Made by a program: the position numbers and the translations under genes
IMG/VR virus record: IMGVR_UViG_3300049043_000080
Span: 1-42,605 of that record
Source: a virus
Direction: 5' to 3' (one strand)
Length of the DNA stretch: 42,605 nt
The notes under the pieces: generated by a model
Seen by the model: the letters and a program-made list of their open reading frames with translations, nothing else
Databases searched by the model: none
Told to the model about the DNA's origin: nothing
Shown: positions 8,852 to 20,586 of the stretch, piece after piece
Layout: every line of letters begins with the position of its first letter
Numbering within the stretch: position 1 is the first letter of the stretch

Positions 8852-9786
8852 TTAACCCCTATTTTGTTGGCGAGCTTCTTGAGCGTAACGCTTGATCATT
8901 CGATTACGCATTTCTGGGTCATCCCAGAAACCCGCATCCTTCATGGCCCTTACTTGTTCCGGCTGTAAGACGAAAGTATTTCTACCTCCACCACCGTAAC
9001 TTTCACGCGCAGAGCTTGTTACAACGCTTCGGGGTTTTCTCCTTTGATTCTCGACTTGATTATCATTATAACGATGCGATAATCTTTTCTGCAAGCGATT
9101 GTCAAGCTCTTCCCAATACTCTTCAGTAGAGGGATTCCAGCCTTCTTTAATCAATCGCTGATCAATTAACTTCGCAATCTGGCTATCCTCGTCGTCCCCA
9201 TTCGGGTCGTACCAAGAATTGTTTTCCATCCAATCATTAGCCAGACGCTTCAATCGCGGGTCAACCGTTTGGTTTTCCTGAGTCATACTCCGGGCAGCTT
9301 CAGTCTTGACGCCCTTCATCGCCTCAACTTTGCGCCGCGACTCATACCAAGACTCCTGAGCTTTTGCGAACGCAGCACCGTCAGAATTGTTCGTCGCCTC
9401 TCTCATTTTGGCGGCATGGTAGTTGCTGACGTAATTCCTCTTCCTCAATGGCTTTATCTAACCTAGCCAGATCAGAACTGTGCGTCTTTTGCTCAATGAC
9501 CGCGAGACGTTCCATTAGCTCCTGATTCTGACGCTGCAAGAGCGTGAGCCGCTGGTCTTTCTCTTCGTTGGTCTTCTTGATGTATTCCTTCTTGGCTCTA
9601 CGTCTAGCCCGACGAGCCGCCCTGACCGCTTCTGTATCGTCAGGATGATCATCATCGCCGTCTTCGACTTCGCCGCCCTCTGCCTTGTTTACTACAGGCT
9701 CATCACCTTCAGGCAGTTCGACAGTTACCGAACCATCAGTTTCTTCAGTAACTTCGATTTTCTCTTCTACATTTTTCCGTACTCAT
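8852..9786 (-). CDS. Putative scaffolding protein
   Basis: Repaired across two frameshifts (near 9768 in an A-run, and near 9440), the product is about 311 residues: an acidic N-terminus (VTEETDGSVTVELPEGDEP), a highly basic RRARRRAKK segment, a long coiled coil (EEKDQRLTLLQRQNQELMER), then a charged C-terminal part ending RYAQEARQQNRG. Acidic N-terminus, coiled coil, basic C-terminus and place between portal and capsid genes are the usual marks of scaffolding proteins. The start overlaps the GroES-like stop (ATGA). Confidence 0.72.
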
Positions 9787-10222
9787 ACGAATGCCCTCAT
9801 AACCAACGGATCACCCGTCACTTTTGCAATGATTTCGTGGTCGTTGAGAATCATAAATAATGCGGGGTCTTCTCAAGACATCCTCACCGGAACAGGACTT
9901 CCCAACGATCCCCGCCCCACTTGGGAACGCGAATATAGTCACCGGAAACGCACCAAGAACCTTCGGGCCATGCCTGCATGGTGTCTCGATGTTTGAATGC
10001 CAGAGGGCCAATTTCAATGACCTTGGCAACCATGTTGTTCCACTTCTCGGTTTCTTTAGTTTCCTCGACAAGAATGATTCCTGCACTCGTTGTCTTCTTC
10101 TTGGTGCGACGCAGTTGAACAAGGATTCGTCCACCAAGGGGTTTTGCACCGGGGTCTACGCTCGGGAATGCCCAAGCAATTGCAGCTTCGCTAGAAGCCA
10201 TGACCGGCTCATTCATTTTCAT
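9783..10222 (-). CDS. GroES-like co-chaperonin (Cpn10 fold)
   Basis: MKMNEPVMASSEAAIAWAFP, then the Cpn10 signature: KPLGGRILVQLRRTKKKTTS, AGIILVEETKE, VAKVIEIGPLAF and YIRVPKWGGDRWEV. A base error near 9885 precedes NDHEIIAKVTGDPLVMRAFV and the stop. About 146 residues, longer than bacterial GroES (97), with an extended tail. Phage co-chaperonins such as T4 Gp31 work with host GroEL to fold the capsid protein; a place just before scaffold and capsid genes fits. Coupled by short overlaps on both sides. Confidence 0.82.
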
Positions 10223-10350
10223 CAGGTTCTTCCATTTAAGTTATTAAGAATATCCAGAGCTTCCTGCAAGCCTGAATAATGTCCAACCATGCGCTGATAA
10301 ATCTCCCAGTTCGCCGCATTTCCCGCAGCAAGGGACACAGATATTTCCAT
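10222..10350 (-). CDS. Very small helical protein (42 aa)
   Basis: An intact frame, MEISVSLAAGNAANWEIYQR to LQEALDILNNLNGRT, with its TGA overlapping the ATG of the GroES-like gene. Predicted all-helical. I recall similar short proteins with WE.YQRMVG..GL.EAL just upstream of the co-chaperonin in related phages. Function unknown. Confidence 0.6.
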   Translation of the reverse strand: MEISVSLAAGNAANWEIYQRMVGHYSGLQEALDILNNLNGRT

Positions 10351-10361
10351 CTGTCTAGATT

Positions 10362-10547
10362 TCAATCGCGCCGATCAGATCGCCTATCGTCTTCATTTAT
10401 TTTCTTTTTGTCAGGCAAAGCTCCTTCTGTCATTTGACTGCTGCCCTTGGGTTGCATCGACTGCCCATCCAGCTTTTCGCCCATCGCAATGCGCTTGTGC
10501 TGCGGAACATTGATGCTCTTTTGCTCTTGATCACTCGTTGCCATCAT
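10362..10547 (-). CDS. Small polar protein downstream of the portal gene
   Basis: 61 residues, MMATSDQEQKSINVPQHKRI, then AMGEKLDG and a lysine/aspartate-rich tail ending DDRRSDRRD. No hydrophobic core, so probably disordered. The start overlaps the portal stop (ATGATG). The PQHKR.AMGEKL motif recurs at this position in similar phages as I remember; no function is known. Confidence 0.6.
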   Translation of the reverse strand: MMATSDQEQKSINVPQHKRIAMGEKLDGQSMQPKGSSQMTEGALPDKKKINEDDRRSDRRD

Positions 10548-13088
10548 TGACCTCCAGTAATGTCATAAACAGTTTTGTCTTGATCCAACCTCAACCTAGC
10601 CGCACTCTCGAGACAATCGAGCAGTTTCAATTCGCTCTTTCATCTGATTATCGCCAGTTGCAATAGCAAGTTTAAGCTGAAGTTCTTCCATTGCCAATTG
10701 CATTTGGTCTGCCTGCTTCTTCAATGCAAGTTGAGTGTCAGTTTGCATTTGCTGACCCTTCAATTGCATCTCAGCCTGATCCCGGGCCTGCCCTGCGCTG
10801 GGTTTCAGCCATGCTGGTCTGCAATAGAACCTGACCATCAGGCGACAATTCCGGCTTCGGCTTGAATTGTTGCGCTGCCTGCGTCATCTGCTGAATAACC
10901 GGCAAGATTCCAGACAGGGTTTCCTCGCTGTCCATCAGAACAAGCTGGCTTGCAGCGCCATATAGTTTGTCCAGCATCTTCGGATCGTGCAGCATACTCG
11001 TAATCCTCCGGCTTTTTGCCCAAGGATTTATGCACATACCCGTTCATCCGGTTCAAGTACCAAAGCGCCAGATGCTGCTTGATATGCTCCATCGCTTTCG
11101 GCAGAAAACTCGGGGCAACCAAAGGATTCCCACCGAATACAGGGTCTTTAGCGTAGTCCAGATGCGCCTGAATGTGTCCAAGGTGGTCCTGCTCGGGATA
11201 AGCAAACGCCGCCTGCCCGACAGTCATCGCCACGTTCTCGTTTGCAGCATCCCGCTTCTCAGGCGCAGGCACATCAATCATCAGTTCGTTGACGCCCGGG
11301 ACTTTGATCTGCTTCAGGAACCGCATAATCACTGCTCTGCGATTAAACAGGTCAGGATTGTCTTTCATGATAGCCATGACCGCTTGGGTCTGCGCCATCC
11401 GTTGCGTTTCCGAGAAAATATGCGGGTCGCTGATCGGAATAACGTCAGTCGTTCGCATGAAATCTTCGCGGGTAACGTCTAAATCCTTGACGATGTCGCC
11501 CTGCTTCATATCATCCAGATACCAGCGGTTGATTCGGCTCAGAATCTTCAGAACACGCTCTTGACTGGCGTGTAAGCGAGCATGAATCGCAGGAAAATAC
11601 CGCTGCACCCTGCTCAATCAACGCCTGAGTCGTGCCAACCGGGGTGTTGCTGTTGACATCAGCGATCTTTTCTTCGGCTGTCGTCACAACACCCTTTGCG
11701 GCATTGGTCAACCAGCCCAATAAGCTGAAACAAAGTGTCGCTCGGAGGGTTGAAGGGCATGGGCATTGCCAATTTCCTGACGTCATCCACGCCCGGAGCC
11801 GCCTCAATCTCCGCAACTTGCGTCACTTCGACCTGCTGAGACTGACCCGATACCTTGGCTCCCTTGAGCTTTCAGGAGCGTTGCAGCGTTGTTGATGTGG
11901 GCAGAGTCCAGCAACGCCCTCAGAGCGCCTGTCAAGGGCCGCAGAAAGCCCTCCAATCAGGTGCGGGAAGCCAATCGCATACGCTCCACGCCACGGAATG
12001 AACTTGAACTCAACAATCCAGTCTAGTTTGGTGCGAGATTCGTCGCCTTCTTCCCAATTTCGGTACAGACCGACAACTTCCGGTGTCCGTCTCGTCGATC
12101 ATCAGGATGTACGGGGCGCTTTCTCCCTTGGTATACGGGTCGTCATCAAGTTCCAGATCATACATAAACGTGATAAACCCGACGAATACCATCCTCGTTG
12201 TCATTGTATGTTCCGTCCTTCGATCTTGTCCGTTGCCTGTTGAGGCTTCGTTTGCTCCGGGATCTTTCGTGGCTCTTATATAACTGACATCCCGATACAA
12301 ACCCGAATTGATTCGGCGCTTGAATTCGTAATCGGAAATGTCGTCAACCTCAGTAACTCGCAGGCGCTGTATAGAAACTTGCCAGCAGAAAACGGCAAAA
12401 GGATGTTGTCAATCGGCAAAAACTGAGCGCAGGGACGCTTTTGCTTGCTCGTCGTACCAGAGTTTCAGGAACTGACTGCCACCTAGCGGAAGTTGCGTGA
12501 ACAATTGCTCTTGCTCATCCCTGAATTCTGGGATTTGCTCAGTCAATTGCCAGTTCATGAAGTCTTTTTTACGCTCGGCAACTGGCAGTTTTCTCTTCCG
12601 TCAACGTCACCCAAAATCTTCGTCCGGGTCGGGCCGTCAGGGAGGAAACAGTTCTTTTATGGCTCTGGCAGCAAAATCAATGCAGGCTTCAGCCATAACA
12701 GGGTGAACAACCTTGCTCGCGCCTATGGAAGTTCGCGCCCCCCGGGGCATCGTTGCCCATTCCAGTGCGCCGAATGCCGTCTTCGTACTGCTCATCACGC
12801 TTGGATCGGGCTTGCTTGTCTTTTTCTGCCAGTTCAATGTATTTCAACGCCAGCATCGACAAGTCTAGCGGGCTGAAATTGTCGTCGTCGGCAAGGTTCT
12901 GATAGAAGTCTTCGTCTTCCATCGGGCCTTTGCCCTCGTACCGGACGATTGCTGATCCGTCAGGAAGCTCTTCAATCTCTGATTCATCCAGATTAACTTC
13001 TGCTTCTACCGGCTCTTCTTGAGGAGCGCCCTTAACGCCCTCGAATGAATCGGTTGAACTCTGGATCAATCGGCATTTCGGTTGCCAT
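10544..13088 (-). CDS. Portal protein
   Basis: A ~2.5 kb gene cut into at least seven frames by indels. Repaired it starts MATEMPIDPEFNR at 13088, passes an acidic N-terminus (EVNLDESEIEELPDGSAIVR), then FIGASKVVHPVMAEACIDFA, a core with RRAVIMRFLKQIKVPGVNEL, and ends in a long Gln-rich helix (MQLKGQQMQTDTQLALKKQA) finishing VYDITGGQ. About 845 residues. Size, the VVHPVM..A..DFAARA motif and place between terminase and scaffold support a large podovirus-type portal, the dodecameric DNA gate. Boundaries are good; internal residues near frameshifts are not. Confidence 0.78.
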
Positions 13089-13090
13089 AG

Positions 13091-16000
13091 TTATTTCCTT
13101 AATACGGATAAGCCGCTAACTTTGCCGCCTTTAGCTTTTGTAATATCTTTTTTTGTTGTGTCGTAAGTCCCGCGATTGCCTATCGCTGACTTTACTTTGT
13201 TTGGCTGAAACATAATTACTTCGTGAGATTGCCCGGTGCACGCGAGGGTCAGCAAAGATAATGCTATGCGTACCCTTCTTTGCGAAGTTCTTCAGCCCAC
13301 TTTGGCGCAATCAGTTCAGGGAACTCTCGACTGCCACCAGCAAATACAGTTTGCGCCCAATCAATCATTGTGTTGGATCGTCAAGAATTAGTGGATTTTT
13401 TGCCTGAACATAAACCGGCATTACATTTGTGCCCTCTCGAAATTTTCCTGTCCCTGCGCTGATGTTGTGCATTGCAGGTTGATACTTGGGGTCAAATGAA
13501 GAACCACATTGCTGGCCCGCTTAACGTGGGGTCTTCTCCTCCGGGCAAAAACTCGCTGAAAGACTTTGGGGTAGCGTGATATAGCCGTTCTTTTATGCGA
13601 CTTTGATCAAGCATTCTTCGCAAATTTTCTTCTTGTTCATGAGCAGGAAGAATTTTTTGCTCAGCGCTACCAAGCGCCCCTGCCGCCTTAGCAGCAGCTT
13701 TACTTAAAGCCTTGGAAACAATCTTGCCACCTTCAGCTTTTTCAAATTGCGCCGCCTTTTTTCTTGCCGGTCAACTTTCTAATTCTTTCTCGATATTGAC
13801 CCCACTGATTTAGATACTGGTCGTCAACTATTTGATGCGGAAACACTTTTTGGATTGTGCCCGTAAAATCAGAAGGTCGTTTTGTTGACATGATGTGCGC
13901 TGATGCATCAGGAAATCCAACAACAAATGATGACAATACTTCTTGAGGCCCAATCGCTTCGCCTAAAATTCTATGGGTATAACTATCATGCGGAGAACCG
14001 GCAGCTTCCACTAATGCTCCCGGTTTTAGTTTGCCTGTCATCAGACCAGCAAGATTGATTTCTTTATTGCGAAATCTCTGGCTCCGTCATTGCCCATTGA
14101 ATGTCTAATGCGTTAGGTAAATGTAAAGGTTGCGTAATAGCCGGAACTTTCATTCTGTTGTTAAAAAATTTTCTTAACTCAGGGTTGGCTTTCATAGCCA
14201 AAAACGCCCCTTCAGGATCAGCTCAATCCGGGCCAATTAGGAAATGTAATTTGTTCGCCAGTTTGGGGGTGTTTGTATCCGGCAGCAATAATATTGTCAA
14301 AAGTTTCAATATCTTTTCTGCTTACCTTAGACCAATCAATTGCTTCGCAAATTGGCATCAGCCAAGTGCATTTGCAAAATTATTTGACGTTGGCCCCATT
14401 GCCGTATGAATGCCAATTAACCTTTCAGGCTGATATAACTCATTCAATCTATCAGTTTTTGCTTGAACTCTTTTTGCAGGATCAACATTTGATTTCCAAA
14501 ACTCCGGTTCTGGCAAATGTTTTTGACCTAAAGCGTACCTGCCTCCACCTTGCGACAAAGCTCCAATTGGAGTATCTCCAACAGACACTAAAATTTTATC
14601 TGAAATTGTTTGATCACCGGGGAATCCAACTAATATGTCACCATATCGAGGGGTGTAAATAATCTCGGGCGCAACCGTTCCTGTTTGCTCAACTGTGTAT
14701 GGCAGCGCGTTCAATCTCTGACTTTCAGTAATTGATCTTCCTGCCAAATTTTTAGCAGTATTTGGTGCTCTAACATGATGACCAAGCATTTGTTCGGCAA
14801 CGCGCTCTGCTTCGGCATCAATCACCGCAGATGGCAAATTAGCCCTTGGAAGTCGTAATGGAAGGGCTGTGTCGCCACTATGGGAAGTTAGTTCTGCAAT
14901 CCTTGCAGCACGTTGCGCTGCGCTACCAGCAACCTTAGCCGCACCTTTGCCTAAACCACCGGCTTGCATCTTCACTTCGCCGCCTTTAGCAAACGGGCTT
15001 ACAGGGGTTGGCCCATACATGATCGCGGTTCTTTGCTGCGGATTCATCAAGCCTTCATAGCCGTATTCTTTGATCATCCTCTCAACGTCAGTAAAAGCTT
15101 GCCCCGGGTCAGTTAATCCTTTGTTGTAGGGCGACGTATACGGAATCCTGTTGGCTTCAGCAGCCAGCGTTCTAAGCAACAGTGGATCGTCGCTGATGTC
15201 ATACAACTGCGAGGATTTTGCCTTGTACCTATGTGGCCCTAATCCCGGCTCAGGACGAACGCTTCCCGGCTCGCCGGTGTAAAAGTATGTCCTGTCTTTC
15301 GACAGCGCCCTGAAAGCCTGCAAGCCTCTTGGCTTCTTCGCCTGCAATCCCTGTCCCATACATACTCGGGTTGGTTTGCGTCAGCGACGGGATATTGCTG
15401 AAGTGTGTTAATTCAGACTCTGCCGTCGTCCCGGGTTGCGGCTTAATTAGCGGCTGTATGTATTGCGGCATTCCACCGGAGTATTGATAGTCAACAAATT
15501 CAGGCGGCAGCAATAATGATTTTTGCGGGGCAAATTGAAAATCTTGGAATGCTTCAGCAATCTTTCCTTGAATTGCTTTTACATCATCAGTCTTTCCGGC
15601 CCTCTTAGCTTCATACGCTAATTCATTGAGCTTACTAATCCGCTTTTTTAATTCTGCATTCAGCGGTGTGTAATTTACAACGCTGTTTTGTCCTCGAGTT
15701 TCTGTAGTCATTGCAAGTCGCGCTAACGGAGAAACATTTTTCCGTGTGCAGCCCACGCAATTTCTTCACCCTTGGGGCCAAACTGATTTCCGTGAATGGC
15801 ATGACCATAAAAGTCATGAACAGCGCGAAACATCTCGTTTGAATTTAATCCGGTTCTTGGGTCTATTACATTCAAGAACGGATGCGGTTCTCCACCTTGA
15901 AAGACATACAAGTGTTTGTTGCCATAAACATCGCGCAACATTTCACCGCTGTCTAAATAATTACCTTCTCCTTGCCTGTGAAACGACATACGAATTGGCA

Positions 16001-19000
16001 ACGAATGAAATTGCTGCTCTGCTTCTTTGGCTAATTGCCGGTATGACGCTTCAACTAATTGATCGTAGTTTTTTGCGCCAGACTGCTCAATCATCTTTGG
16101 ATAACGCTTGGCATAAGCGTCAAACACCGCTTTCTTGTAAGCAGGATCGTCTTCAGCGGCTAATTGAAACGTCCTCCCAATCGCGCTTTGTTTGGCAAGC
16201 GACGATTGCGGAATTTGCGGCAGATCGTATGGCCCACCTGCATATTGCCTTGCATATTGGTCAGCAGCCGAGCGAACAAAATTGCTCGGATCAGCCATCA
16301 TTTGCCTGACCGCATCTCCCGATATTGATTGCGGAACATCGACTCCAGTTGCTCCTCCGACAACTTCGGTCGGCTCTTGTATTTGTTCTCGTATTCCGCG
16401 ATAAAACTGTCCAGCCGTTTCAGGCGTTCTTGCTTGGACTCGGTAGAATGGCCCTTGCTGTGCTGTTTCATAGTCAATCGCCTTTGCTGTTGATCTTGCA
16501 GCAGTCCCTGCTGCTCTGGATGCTGTTTTGCTCAGAATCTTTGAACCACCACCTGAAAGCTTCACTTCGCCACCGCTTGCCATCTCGACATCGCCTTTGA
16601 TGGCAGACTCAGGAATTGAAAATTCTTGCCAATCATCCGGGCCAAACTCTTGTCGAACACGATACCCGGGTACATACGGAGTACGCTTCGCTTTTCCAGT
16701 TTCCGGGTCTTTGATGACTCTTCCCATGCCCGGGCCAAATTCAGGATGATCTTCACGCATTACTGCGTTGCCAACCATTGTGCGATCCAAAATGGTGTAC
16801 GGAGTCTGATTCTTTTTGGCACTGCTTTCAGTGAAGACTCTTTGCCCCTTGTCATACTTGAATGGGGTTGATTCCATCAGGTCTTGCATATCTGCCGCGC
16901 GTTGACGTATACGATCCCCCAGCGACGTATGGAAGTCTTGCAGCGTGGTCAAATCTTTAGCCGCAGCAATAGGAGCTTTCATCCCGGCAGATTCTGCGGC
17001 CTTAGCCGTTGCTTTAGCCGCTGCCTTGGCAACAGAACCGCCCCCTGCCATTTCAATCTGATTCGCAAAGCAGTAACGCACGATTGAAGGCGTCTTCCTC
17101 TGACATCCCGTTGGCAACTAGCTGACGAGTTATGTTGTCGGTGTTGCTGACAAGTCCACCGTCTGCGTGTTTTGCTTCGTCGCCTATGATGTTCCCATAA
17201 GCGTCATACTTTAGACGTTTGCCTTCAGGAACAATTGCGTTATGAAGCTCTTGAATCTGTTTGCCCGTCAACCAGTGATGATCAGGAACGTGCATTCCTG
17301 AAAGCTTCAATCTTGCGTTGCTCGGCATCATTGAAGACATCGGTATATCGACGAAGCCCTGCATTACGAACATCATTGATTTGCGACCAATTGCCACTGG
17401 TCACGAAATCTTGCACGAACGGCAGATAATCTTCTTTCGGAGCGCGGTTGCCTTTGCCTTTGATTTGAATGATTGATGGGGGCAACGAATTTGGCTTAAA
17501 TTCTGCATCAAAAGATTTTTTTGCAAGATCAAGATACCAATCTTTAACCTCTTGAGAAGCGTTTCTCCAATCATTCAAATTATTTATTTTCGCCAGCCTC
17601 TAGCGCACTTCTTGCAGCATTTTCGTTTATCCATTCGTTTGCATCTACATCAACTTGTTTTTGCGGTTTGACTTCAATCGTTACATGAGGCTCACCTTTC
17701 AGAATCCCTCAACGAGAAGATTTGGCTTCGACCTTCAAGAACGTCCGGGCAATAGCTTCCAACGCAATGCCCCATTGCTTCGCCTTCGTACTTCAGCGCA
17801 GATTCAGTTTTCTTTGCGTCAGCCTTATCGTGAAGCTCTAGCCACTTGTAGCCTTCAGGATAAGCTTTGACAACAGGCAAGCCTTCTTGCTGCTGTAACG
17901 CCACCTTTGCTGCTGCTTTGGCTTTTTCTTGATCGTATTCAAAAGTTCGACGGACTGCTTGCTCCATCGACACTTTGCTCAATTGTTCTGGCCTGATCCT
18001 GCCGGTTTGAAGGTCTTCACGAAGAACATCAACGATGTGGTCGAAACCTAGTTCGCTAATATCAGCCGGTCGCGCTCGATATATTGGTTGAATTTGGGTC
18101 GAGCTTTTCCATCCAAGGATTAGCTGCTCTGACTTCTTTTGCTTTCAACAATTGGCGCACTTAGTTGAATAAGCTTCATCTGCCAAATTTTCCCAAGCTT
18201 TTGCTTCTCCAGATAATGCTACTCCAGATGAAGGATAATCCGGCATTGCACTTTTTCTTAATAATTCTAAATTTGGGCTAACCCATTGCCCTCTAATTAT
18301 TGTGTTATCAGGCAAATGAGTTATCCCCTGCTCTGCAAGTTTCCTTACAGGGTCTTCAGGCGTCGCCATTTCCTTCTTGATGTAGTTGCCGAGGTTTCGG
18401 TTAATCCAATTGTTAATTGCCGATTCTTTTTGCAAATAAGGAATCGCCCGTTCCACTTGTGTTCTGGTTTCTTCAGACAATCTCTCCATAACTTCTGGAG
18501 GATAAACGCGCTTCATTTCCTCAAGTGCGGCAGAAGCGGTTTTGTTTTTCAGGTTGCTTCAGGCGACTTCTGTGCTTTCCGGCAACCAATTGCCATCCTT
18601 CGGCTTAATGACATTGCTGGTCGTTCCATGCGTTATGCCTTTAAGCATTTCAGCAGTTATCCCGCCACGCTCGATGCCAGCACGAACTACAGGCTCCATC
18701 GCTCGTTCTGCTGCCATGCCTGCTTGCTCAAAACCCTGAGCAGCTTTCCTAGCAGCACCTCGAGCCTGCGCTCCGACGCCTTAGTAATCCCAACGAACGG
18801 CTGAAGCTCAGGCAATGGCCCAACGTCAGGAATCGCCCCAGAACCTCAGCAGCGCCCTGTAGATGCCTTGCGCCCGCCTCAGTGCGAGGGATATACATAT
18901 TGCGTTCCATCATTGCACCAGCAGGCTCCTGACGGATTGCCCCGCTAATAAATGACGGTGCCATGAGTCCTAGTGCTGACCCCAGACTAGCAGTGGCTTC

Positions 19001-19147
19001 AGCAGCGCCCAAGACGTTCTCTGGCAGCTTCTTGGCTTGCCTGAGTGTTCCCCTCAAGAAGTCCCCGATCTTTGCTCGCTGGCTTTGTAGATGCGCCATC
19101 GAGCCTTCGGGAAGGATGCTTTCTTCGGTCGGGATGTCGTTTTCCAT
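13091..19147 (-). CDS. Giant polyvalent protein: PcfJ-like, FYGHA and ADP-ribosyltransferase-like modules
   Basis: About 2000 residues when more than ten frameshifts are bridged, from MENDIPTEESILPEGSMAHL (19147) to KGGKVSGLSVLRK (stop 13091-13093). In order: an N-terminal domain; a PcfJ-like domain (17.65-18.15 kb; EGEAMGHCVGSYCPDVLEGR); then modules each introduced by a Gly/Lys/Ala linker (MAGGGSVAKAAAKATAKAAE; VKLSGGGSKILSKTA; VKMQAGGLGKGAAKVAG). These carry MFRAVHDFYGHAIHGNQF (~15.8 kb), TYFYTGEPGSVRPEPGLG (~15.3 kb), an uncharacterised domain (~14.1-14.7 kb) and a C-terminal ADP-ribosyltransferase-like domain (~13.1-13.65 kb). Such phage polyvalent proteins are thought to be packaged and injected to disarm host defences. 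It may be more than one gene; I see no clear internal start with a ribosome site. Confidence 0.75.
13094..13650 (-). other. C-terminal ADP-ribosyltransferase-like domain of the polyvalent protein
   Basis: Reconstructed from frames between 13.1 and 13.65 kb: RLYHATPKSFSEFLPGGEDP, then SGPAMWFSS, NVMPVYVQAKNPLILDD, WAEELRKEGYDSIIFADPRV and finally VIMFQPNKVKSAIGNRGTYD. The order YHAT / P(V)YV.A.NP / GYD..I / VIMF.P..IKSAIGNRG.YD is that of ART-type domains of phage polyvalent proteins. Whether it keeps ADP-ribosyltransferase activity cannot be judged because of sequencing errors around the active site. Confidence 0.65.
17650..18150 (-). other. PcfJ-like domain of the polyvalent protein
   Basis: Pieces read ISELGFDHIVDVLREDLQTG, YPEGYKWLELHDKADAKKTE and ALKYEGEAMGHCVGSYCPDV followed by LEGRSQIFSLRDS. 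The MGHCVG.YC..V..GRS.IFSLRD signature is that of PcfJ-like proteins, first known from conjugative plasmids. The biochemical activity is not established. In this phage it is fused within the injected-type polyvalent protein. Confidence 0.7.
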
Positions 19148-19154
19148 CGCTGCC

Positions 19155-20586
19155 TCATTGAGCGTAGGGATTGCTGCGTCTGACCCTGCCGGTGTCTGCG
19201 TAATCGTCTTCGTCCCAATCTTCCGGCGAGGGAGGATCAATCTCAAGCCAGCCAGCGTCTCTCAAGAACCGCAGTGCTTGCGTGGCAGCATCGACGAAGT
19301 CGTCGTGCGTCGTGTCAGGGAAAGCGCAGATTTGACTGACGAACGGCTCTGCCCAATCTCTCACGAATCCCGTCCGTTGACTAGACTCAGGAATCCAGAC
19401 CCTGCCTCGAGCAATAATATTAGACACGATATTGAGCCGCTGCATTTTGTCAGCCTTGCCGGGATTGTACGCCCGAACCGGAAGGTGCGCTCTCTGCAAG
19501 TCCTGAATCAAACTAATACCGGCTGATTTGTCCTCGACTAATATTAAATCGACCCGCTTCCGGTCTTTGCCCTCACCGAATACCGTCTCGTACTCGTCGA
19601 TGACCTTCGGCCTCAAGATCAGGGTACTGAAGCCTGTCCTGCCAGCAGTCGATCACCATCACCGCTCATCGGGCCGTCTGTTGGCTTGAATACGCCAAAG
19701 GTTATACAGGCAGTCGGATCGTTGATCGTCTTTTCGGTATACGCGCAATCGTCAGCTTTGGACTATGTATTCAAAACTTCGGGAACGGCTTGTTGTTTGC
19801 CCAGAGCTTAAACATATCCCGCTTCACGATGCCCGATTCTTCCGGGTCTATAACTTCAGCGTAAATCTCCTGCCTGCCGAGTTTCGTTCCCTCGTACTGA
19901 AGAATCTGCTTCTGGAAACTGGGCGCAAGGTTGGCAAGGTTAGCGTGAGTCGAAGCTCTAGTAATAATTACGTCTTCGCCTTCTCGGGCTATCAGGTCGA
20001 GGATCAGGTCTTTCGGCTTCGGGGTTGTCGTCGCAATGATCCGGGTTCGTTTGCCCAGACGAACCCCAAACATAATCTGATCCCACGCCTCTTGAATGTA
20101 ATCCCAAGCGGCAAGCTCATCCAGCCAAGCACCGTGGAATTGTGGCCCCCTGAAGCGTTCTGGCTCGCTGGCAGGGATGCCCTTGATCAGACTGCCGTTG
20201 ATCAGCTTGAGTTCGTGAAATGCGCGGTTATAGTCTTCGATCAGACTTTCGGGGATAACTGACAGCAGGCCAGAGTCACCCTCGAAGCAAGTAGCCCGGA
20301 CATCACTGGATGTCGGCGCTCCCACCAACCAGCGGGTTCCGGGTTCTGTCCATGCCCACCAACCAGTCTGTTCAGCAGCAGTGCGGGTCTTTCCGGCTCC
20401 CCTGCCTGCCAGCATCAACCAGATTGACCACCAATCGCCCGGGGGAAGAACTTGGTGCTTGTGCGCTCTCGTCAGCCAGTTAGCCCGCCAACCGAATGCA
20501 GCGCGGTCTTGGGGCTTGAGTAATGCAAACTTCTTAGCAGTCTCGGGGTCTTTCAGAATCGCAACGATGTCTGAATGATCACTCAT
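19155..20586 (-). CDS. terL: Terminase large subunit (packaging ATPase/nuclease)
   Basis: Begins MSDHSDIVAILKDPETAKKF at 20586, overlapping the small-subunit gene by eight bases. The ATPase domain shows Walker A MLAGRGAGKTRTA and Walker B WLDELAAWD with catalytic Glu. The motor coupling motif region IIATTTPKPKDL is also visible. After frameshifts at 19.62-19.78 kb the nuclease domain appears: IVQSYDCAYTE, VDLILVEDKSAGISL and FPDTTHDDFVDAATQALRFL, with the acidic residues of an RNase H-like fold. About 475 residues. It cuts and translocates concatemeric DNA into the prohead. Confidence 0.9.

Noticed and set aside
2082-9860. Long plus-strand ORFs opposite the late genes (e.g. 5236-5883, 6098-6679, 7034-7687)
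   Set aside because: They are antisense shadows: amino-acid composition is odd (Arg/Thr/Ser-rich), no ribosome sites, and the minus strand carries clear conserved proteins.
13091-19147. Many separate small genes in the polyvalent region
   Set aside because: The pieces overlap end to end in successive frames and conserved modules continue across the breaks; no ribosome sites at the apparent starts.
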